Below the pieces are notes generated by a model. The model saw nothing but the letters and a program-made list of their open reading frames with translations. It made no database searches and was not told the origin of the DNA. A program made the translations under genes and the position numbers. 64,000 bases of DNA from Ehretia macrophylla (lineage: Eukaryota > Streptophyta > Magnoliopsida > Boraginales > Ehretiaceae). The stretch spans positions 34,639,080 to 34,703,079 of the forward strand of contig CM075773.1 of assembly GCA_037974665.1 (NCBI GenBank). Direction: 5' to 3'. This document shows, in pieces, positions 58,963 to 64,000 of this stretch; the stretch's first letter is position 1, and each line of letters opens with the position of its first letter.

Positions 58963-59063
58963 ATCTTTCACAGATTTGGACTTTTCATCTCATGAAATTG
59001 CGTGATTGTATATATTTGCTTTTGTTTTAGTGATAAAATATTTGAATTTCTGACAAAAAAAAA

Positions 59064-59123
59064 ATAGTGGTCCTCATATGAATGACCTAACAATAGTGGT
59101 CCTCATATGAATGACCTAACAAT
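59064..59123. repeat. 29-bp tandem repeat, two units
   Basis: TAGTGGTCCTCATATGAATG and the following nine bases are repeated exactly twice. No function apparent. Confidence 0.9.
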
Positions 59124-59151
59124 AACATAGATGGGCACACCTTAACTCTAA

Positions 59152-59277
59152 GACTCCGTTTGTTTGTCGTAAAATAATTTATTTGATTGAAAAATAAAAT
59201 ATTAAAAAATATTTTTTAGTATTTAAATATACAATAAAAAATATGTTTTGACATGAAATTTTTTTTAAAAAATATAC

Positions 59278-59349
<72 letters not shown>

Positions 59350-59607
59350 CCGTGATGGTAGATGGTTGGTGGGGTGTTGTGGGGATAGGATAGGGTAGGG
59401 GTGGGGTGGGGGGGAGAGAAGTGGATGAAATTCGAAAAATGTTTCCTTCTCCCAAAAGACAAAAAAATATTTTTCACTTTTTTAAACTAAAATTTTCTCT
59501 TGACCGGAAAATATTTTTCGATCGATCAAATTTTATGTGTTATCAAACATCGAAATATTTGAAAAATATTTTTGCAAAAAAATATTTTACTGCAAACAAA
59601 TGAAGCC
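59152..59607. mobile_element. Inverted-end element GACTCCGTTTGTTTG, with long TA tract
   Basis: The left end GACTCCGTTTGTTTGTCGTA and the inverted right end GGCTTCATTTGTTTGCAGTA match well. The interior has AAAATATTTTT blocks, a (TA)n run at about 59284-59346 and a G-rich patch. Only the right part exists in duplication copy 1 (to 51612). Similar one-sided blocks lie near 44750 and 63690. TSD unclear. Confidence 0.5.
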
Positions 59608-59712
59608 TAAGATTGAAAATTTCCTTCGCTTTACTCTTTGTTGTTTATTATTAATTTCTTCACGCAACTCTTTTTTTTTTAATTTTTTTTGGGGGTAGGG
59701 GGTGTGTGGGGA

Positions 59713-59736
59713 GGGGGGGGGGGGGGGGGGGGGGGG
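59713..59736. repeat. Poly-G run of about 24 bases
   Basis: An uninterrupted G tract in a GGGGT-rich context. Its exact length may be affected by sequencing error. Confidence 0.8.
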
Positions 59737-60330
59737 TTTAAAGTTGAGAGTTCAAACTCTTATTAACTCCTAATAACTATTATGTTAAAAACTGATTTTG
59801 CTCCTAATTGGTATAAAGGTATAATTATGTGGTTATTCTTCTTTGTTTCGCTGTATTTCAATTTGGTCTTCGTTTTTCCTAAACGCACAATTAGTTCTCA
59901 ATATGTACCTTATGTGACCAATTTCCATTAACAATCCAACTAATATTTAACGAAAAATAGGTGAAATGAACTAATTACTATTATAAAATTTTATAAATTA
60001 CCAGTGTGCTTGTCGGGTTAACTATGCGGATTAGTCCGAATGTTACACTGTTTTTAAATTAATTCTCATTGTTTTAAAAAATGTAAATTAATTCTCAATG
60101 ATTATCAAATGTGGTCAAATTAAGTAAGAAGTGCAAACTTGTAAAAGTGTATGTTTCGTGGATGAAGCAGCTGCAACTACCCAGTAGATTGAGCAATGAC
60201 AAAAATGCAGTAATAAGTTTTGAAAAAAAAAGAGCAGTTGCAGTTAAAAGAAAAATGTCAACTCTAGAGATAAAAGGAAAATAATGAAAACTACCACCAT
60301 TTCTCCTGCACGAAAAACTACACTAGTTAG

Positions 60331-61356
60331 GTCAGTTCTAACAGTTTTTTTATTTTTTTTTCCTTACATATAAAGATTTTGAATACTTTTTTTACATCTA
60401 GGGATTCTTTATTTCAGTTTCACTCCAACAGTTTTTTTACATTTACTCAATCCCTGTTTTTAGGAAATCTCTATTTTAGTTTCACTCCAACAGCTTCTCT
60501 ATTTTACAGATTCTCTATTTTTATTTTATTCTAAAATATTTTCTTGTTTTAATTAAATATATTATTTTAATTCAAACTTTATTATTAAATTTTTTTATAT
60601 TTATATTTGATAATTGTTTATGATGATTTTTAATTTTAATTACTAACTTTTATTGTTTTTTATCTTAAAACCTTTTTAACTTTTTATTTATATTTGTTTA
60701 TTTTTTATGACGAAATAATATAGTGTTTACGAATATATTACAAATAATATCTTCATTTGCATTTCCCATCTAAACAGCCCCCACCCAAACTCACGACAAC
60801 TGTGAGCAAAAATAAAAATCTCACAGCAACAACCCACCACCCTCATCCCTCAGTCATGGCAAGACGCCCCACCCAAATCCCTCACTGACGGCAATAATGG
60901 TAAGTCATAAAGCAGCAATTAATTTTTTTTTTGCAAAAAACAAACTGATTTTTTTTAAAAAAAATTGTTACATGTAGGTTTGATTTCTGATATTTTGTTG
61001 TTGTTTTTTTTTTTTCACAGCTTTGTGTGTGTATTTGCACAAATTGAAAATTTTCTTTTGAAATATGGTGGGAAAAAAAGCACACCAGATCTGTGTTTAT
61101 ATACACAGATCAAATGTGCCTCCAACGATCATATTTCAGACCGTTTGGAGACCTTTTTTTTCAAAGTTGTCAGATGTTTTGGAACTTTAGGGCATAGATT
61201 CAGCATCTCCACATGTGGAGATGTTGAATCTAAGTTGTAGGGATTCTCTACAATGTATGTAGAGAATCCTTAGAGAAATTGTTGGAGACAAAAGTCTCCA
61301 AAAACTTCCTTACATGTAGAAATTTAAAAATTTTAGCTAGATTGTTGGAGACAATC
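60331..61356. mobile_element. Non-autonomous PIF/Harbinger-like element, TTA TSD, natural empty site
   Basis: Ends GGTCAGTTCTAACAG and, inverted, GATTGTCTCCAACA. TTA flanks at 60328-60330 and 61357-61359; duplication copy 1 has the joined site CTAGTTAACCCC near 52065-52076, with a single TTA. The interior repeats a TTTCACTCCAACAG-type block. No transposase frame. Two near-perfect palindromes lie at 61197-61230 and 61241-61269. Confidence 0.85.
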
Positions 61357-61905
61357 TTAACCCCTTCATAGTAGATCTCTAAATAGAATCTCAAATGTAT
61401 TCTTTTTTTTTTTAGAATGACATAAGAGAGACGATACTACCCAGGACTATTACACCTTAAAAAGGAAAAAAAAACTACACTTGATTCTTTTTTTGGTCGG
61501 AACACTTATTTCTTCATTTCTACCAACAATGAGGACATAAGACAAGAAGGAATTCTAGTTGCCAGCATTTTAGTGGAACCCGTTGATCATGACTCATGAG
61601 TTTTGGCTTTATTATCTATAGGTAAGTAGTAAGTATCCATTGATTTGTACGTGATTGGTTAATTGGGGCTTTTGGCCTTGATATATTAGAAAAACGATCC
61701 CTCACGCAGACACCTATAAATATGATGTTTTTCAAAGATCTTATTTAAAATTTAATTCTTTGCTCTTATCAGTATTGACTTAGAAGTCAATCACAAGTAA
61801 TCATAAAAAATGATTTTTTTTTTAACTCATTCATATTCCAATAAATAAATATATCAAATAGTACATTAATACTCTTATATGCATTTAATGAAATAAAACC
61901 AATAT

Positions 61906-64000
61906 AATGATGCACATGTCCCAAGTACAAAAAGTCAACTTGGGCACGCACAAGTCCATATTGAGGAGTCCAAGACTTCAAAATCAGTCAAACATGCCTA
62001 TTTTAGCTTAGTGAAAACATCAACACCCCCAAACACCCTTTGATCTAACGGCATGACATTAGTAGCGTTTGTAAAAGATTATGAGCTCAAATTTTACTAA
62101 CTACATCTATATATATGTATTATTTTAAGCCTCCCTTTGAATAAAAAAAAAAATCAACACCATTAGATATTAGATGTCCCGAGTCAAAGCAAAAGAGCTC
62201 CACATATTAAATAGACCTAAAAGGACCAATTTAAACGTCATCCCGGTTCGAAACTGAACCGTCACAATGACTTAGGCATTTGTTCTAGTAGTATGGTTCT
62301 CGCTTTGTGTGTGAGAGGTTCTGAAATTGATTCTTGATATTTGTAATATTTTTTATATGTGATGTAATGTTAACTTAGAACTCATTTTAAATAAATAAAA
62401 AAGACAATTTCGATGCTTCACATTAATTTTTATTATTTTATTTTGAAAATAAGTACCAAAAGTGACAAGTGACACCATTCTTTTTCGTTTGGGGCTCAAA
62501 CAAATAGATACCGTAAATCAAAGAAAGAGTTATGTGCCCGAACGCTCAAATTCTCCAGAAAGTAATCAAACTGAATTTAGTGGTATATATTAAATACCAA
62601 TCAATAAGAAAGGTGTCAACTTTGGAACTTTTGGCTATCCAATTCGTAACCTTGTGAGTAATGAATGTTTCTTTGTAGCCCACTCGTGCGCTGGGTCTTG
62701 TTTGTGTATATTTGTGAGTAATGAAGGCTTTCTGTTGACCAAAAAAACAAAAAAAAAAAACCGCAACCTTGTTACAATTGTCACGTCATTTTTTATAGGA
62801 AGATTAACAAACTCATAAAACGACGTTTGAGTTGTCTTCGTCATTTCTTTTTTATAGGAAGATTAACAAACTCAAATAACTACGTTTGAGTTGTCTTCCT
62901 GATTAACCCTAAATCAGGAAGTCGAGAGTCTATTATACTCAACCAATTCCTTGCGGGGTAAAATGATTGTATGATATATCAGTACGAAGCAATTGAGCAA
63001 AATTACTGGGCAAATACACTAACCAATTTACAGTAATCTATCAAGATAACATTCCTTCGCTAATCAATCTGCGGAACGATTTGTACTTCGAAAATATGTT
63101 AAAAGCAGTACAACCACGTAGATTGAGTCGTTGCTTGTATATCAACTGTTGGAATAATGTATCGTATTGCGGAGCTAATTCTGGAAGATTAGTTTTTTCT
63201 TTTTCATGTGTTAATGGAATATAATCGACAAACTAGAATTAGATCCGATTCGCGTTGGAAATAAAATAATTTAGTTCAAATAAAGTAAATGAACAAGAAT
63301 AATAAACTGGAATTTAAATAAAAAAACTTGGAATTAAATTATAAATACAATAGTACGATACTGAGGCTTGTAAAGTCACAATATCTTTAAAGTTTTATTG
63401 CGTAGTTACTGTGCTAAACTTTCTACTCTACGAAAACTTTTCAGAATACAACGACTATCTCATTTGCAATAGTAGCACTCTAATTACAAACCTTTAAAAA
63501 GAATTGTGCTAAACTCTCTTAATACAATGCAGTGAAAACTAATACTAAGAATTGTGTAGCCTAACGATGCCTTTTTTCTTTTTATGTACCTAAAGCCTGG
63601 AACTACCTGTTATATATAGGAAAGAATCTGACCAAAAGGAATTGCCATCATAAAGGCAGCAATTATTCACCATAAAACCAATGGAAATCTCCACGTGCTG
63701 TATTTGTTTGCCGTTGAAAAATATTTTACATATTTTTCAGTGTTTGGTAGGATATAAAATTTGGTCAAACGTATAATATTTTTCAGTTAGTAATTGCAAT
63801 TGCTTTTGTTTAATTTTACGGTGTTTGGTAACACCGAAAAATTAGTTAATTGTAAAATATTTTACAATCAACAATTGCTACTAGTACAAAATTTTGTAAA
63901 ATATTTTCATGTCCTATTTATCAATATGTATGGTCTTGGATCATTAATAATGATTTTTCTTTAGAATTCGGCTTTAAGAGAAGAAAATATTTTACGAAAC
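61906..64000. other. Right end, no gene recognised
   Basis: AT-rich. A block at 62290-62395 resembles 29770-29875. A duplicated 55-base unit lies at 62786-62899. The last 300 bases hold TTTGTTTGCCG and AAATATTTTAC blocks of the element family at 59152. The less AT-rich patch at 62930-63200 looks repeat-derived but I cannot name it. Confidence 0.5.
62786..62899. repeat. Tandem duplication of a 55-base unit
   Basis: TTTATAGGAAGATTAACAAA and the following ACGTTTGAGTTGTCTTC occur twice in direct order with small changes. No function apparent. Confidence 0.85.

Larger units (their letters stand above)
53811..61905. repeat. Tandem duplication, copy 2, much expanded
   Basis: Block I is at 53811-54590 and block II at 58010-61905. 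Between them lie about 3.4 kb that copy 1 lacks, either inserted here or deleted there. Block II also carries the Harbinger-like element at 60331-61356 and an extra G-rich stretch at 59690-59740. Many small differences from copy 1 suggest an old duplication. Confidence 0.85.

Overview
The window is nuclear DNA of a flowering plant, a eudicot. It is AT-rich, its genes carry GT-AG introns, every recognisable protein is a plant family, and the space between genes is filled with plant-type transposon relics. Species cannot be fixed from the sequence; I saw nothing bacterial, organellar or viral apart from ordinary retroelement fossils. No tRNA, rRNA, CRISPR or operon-like structure was seen.

Layout. 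(1) 1-3650, minus: the first seven coding exons of a KEULE/SEC1-type Sec1/Munc18 protein, running off the left edge. (2) 3955-4885: a non-autonomous Mutator-like element in its upstream region. (3) 8076-10038, minus: an IRK-interacting-protein (DUF641) gene with two exons. (4) 14904-18398, plus: a complete five-exon mitochondrial IBA57 gene. (5) 20430-21599, plus: an NYN-domain protein with an embedded C2H2 finger, with a Mutator-type MITE just upstream. (6) 23953-25314, minus: an intronless UDP-glucuronate 4-epimerase. (7) 26.6-33 kb: a 5'-truncated LINE, a long foldback element carrying a half zinc finger, a Copia-like LTR relic and a hairpin MITE. (8) 33668-35531 and 48042-49367, both minus: two BAHD acyltransferase paralogues. 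Between them lie a hAT-like element, a second foldback, a broken AATF/BFR2 gene copy invaded by a LINE and a small LTR element, and a Mutator-like element that looks like a Pack-MULE. (9) 49.7-61.9 kb: a degraded tandem duplication with no genes, whose two copies serve as empty-site controls for each other's transposon insertions. (10) 61.9-64 kb: no gene recognised.

The genes do not form a pathway. They are ordinary housekeeping and secondary-metabolism genes: secretion/cytokinesis, meristem signalling, Fe-S assembly, RNA metabolism, pectin precursor synthesis and acyl transfer. The most interesting observation is in the first BAHD gene. Its only intron is almost exactly a solo LTR, flanked by near-identical 5-bp repeats, inserted into a coding exon. 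The intronless paralogue aligns across that point without a gap, so a retrotransposon end appears to have become an intron while the reading frame stayed open. The same LTR family has a full-length copy 7 kb away, inserted at the splice donor of the broken AATF gene.
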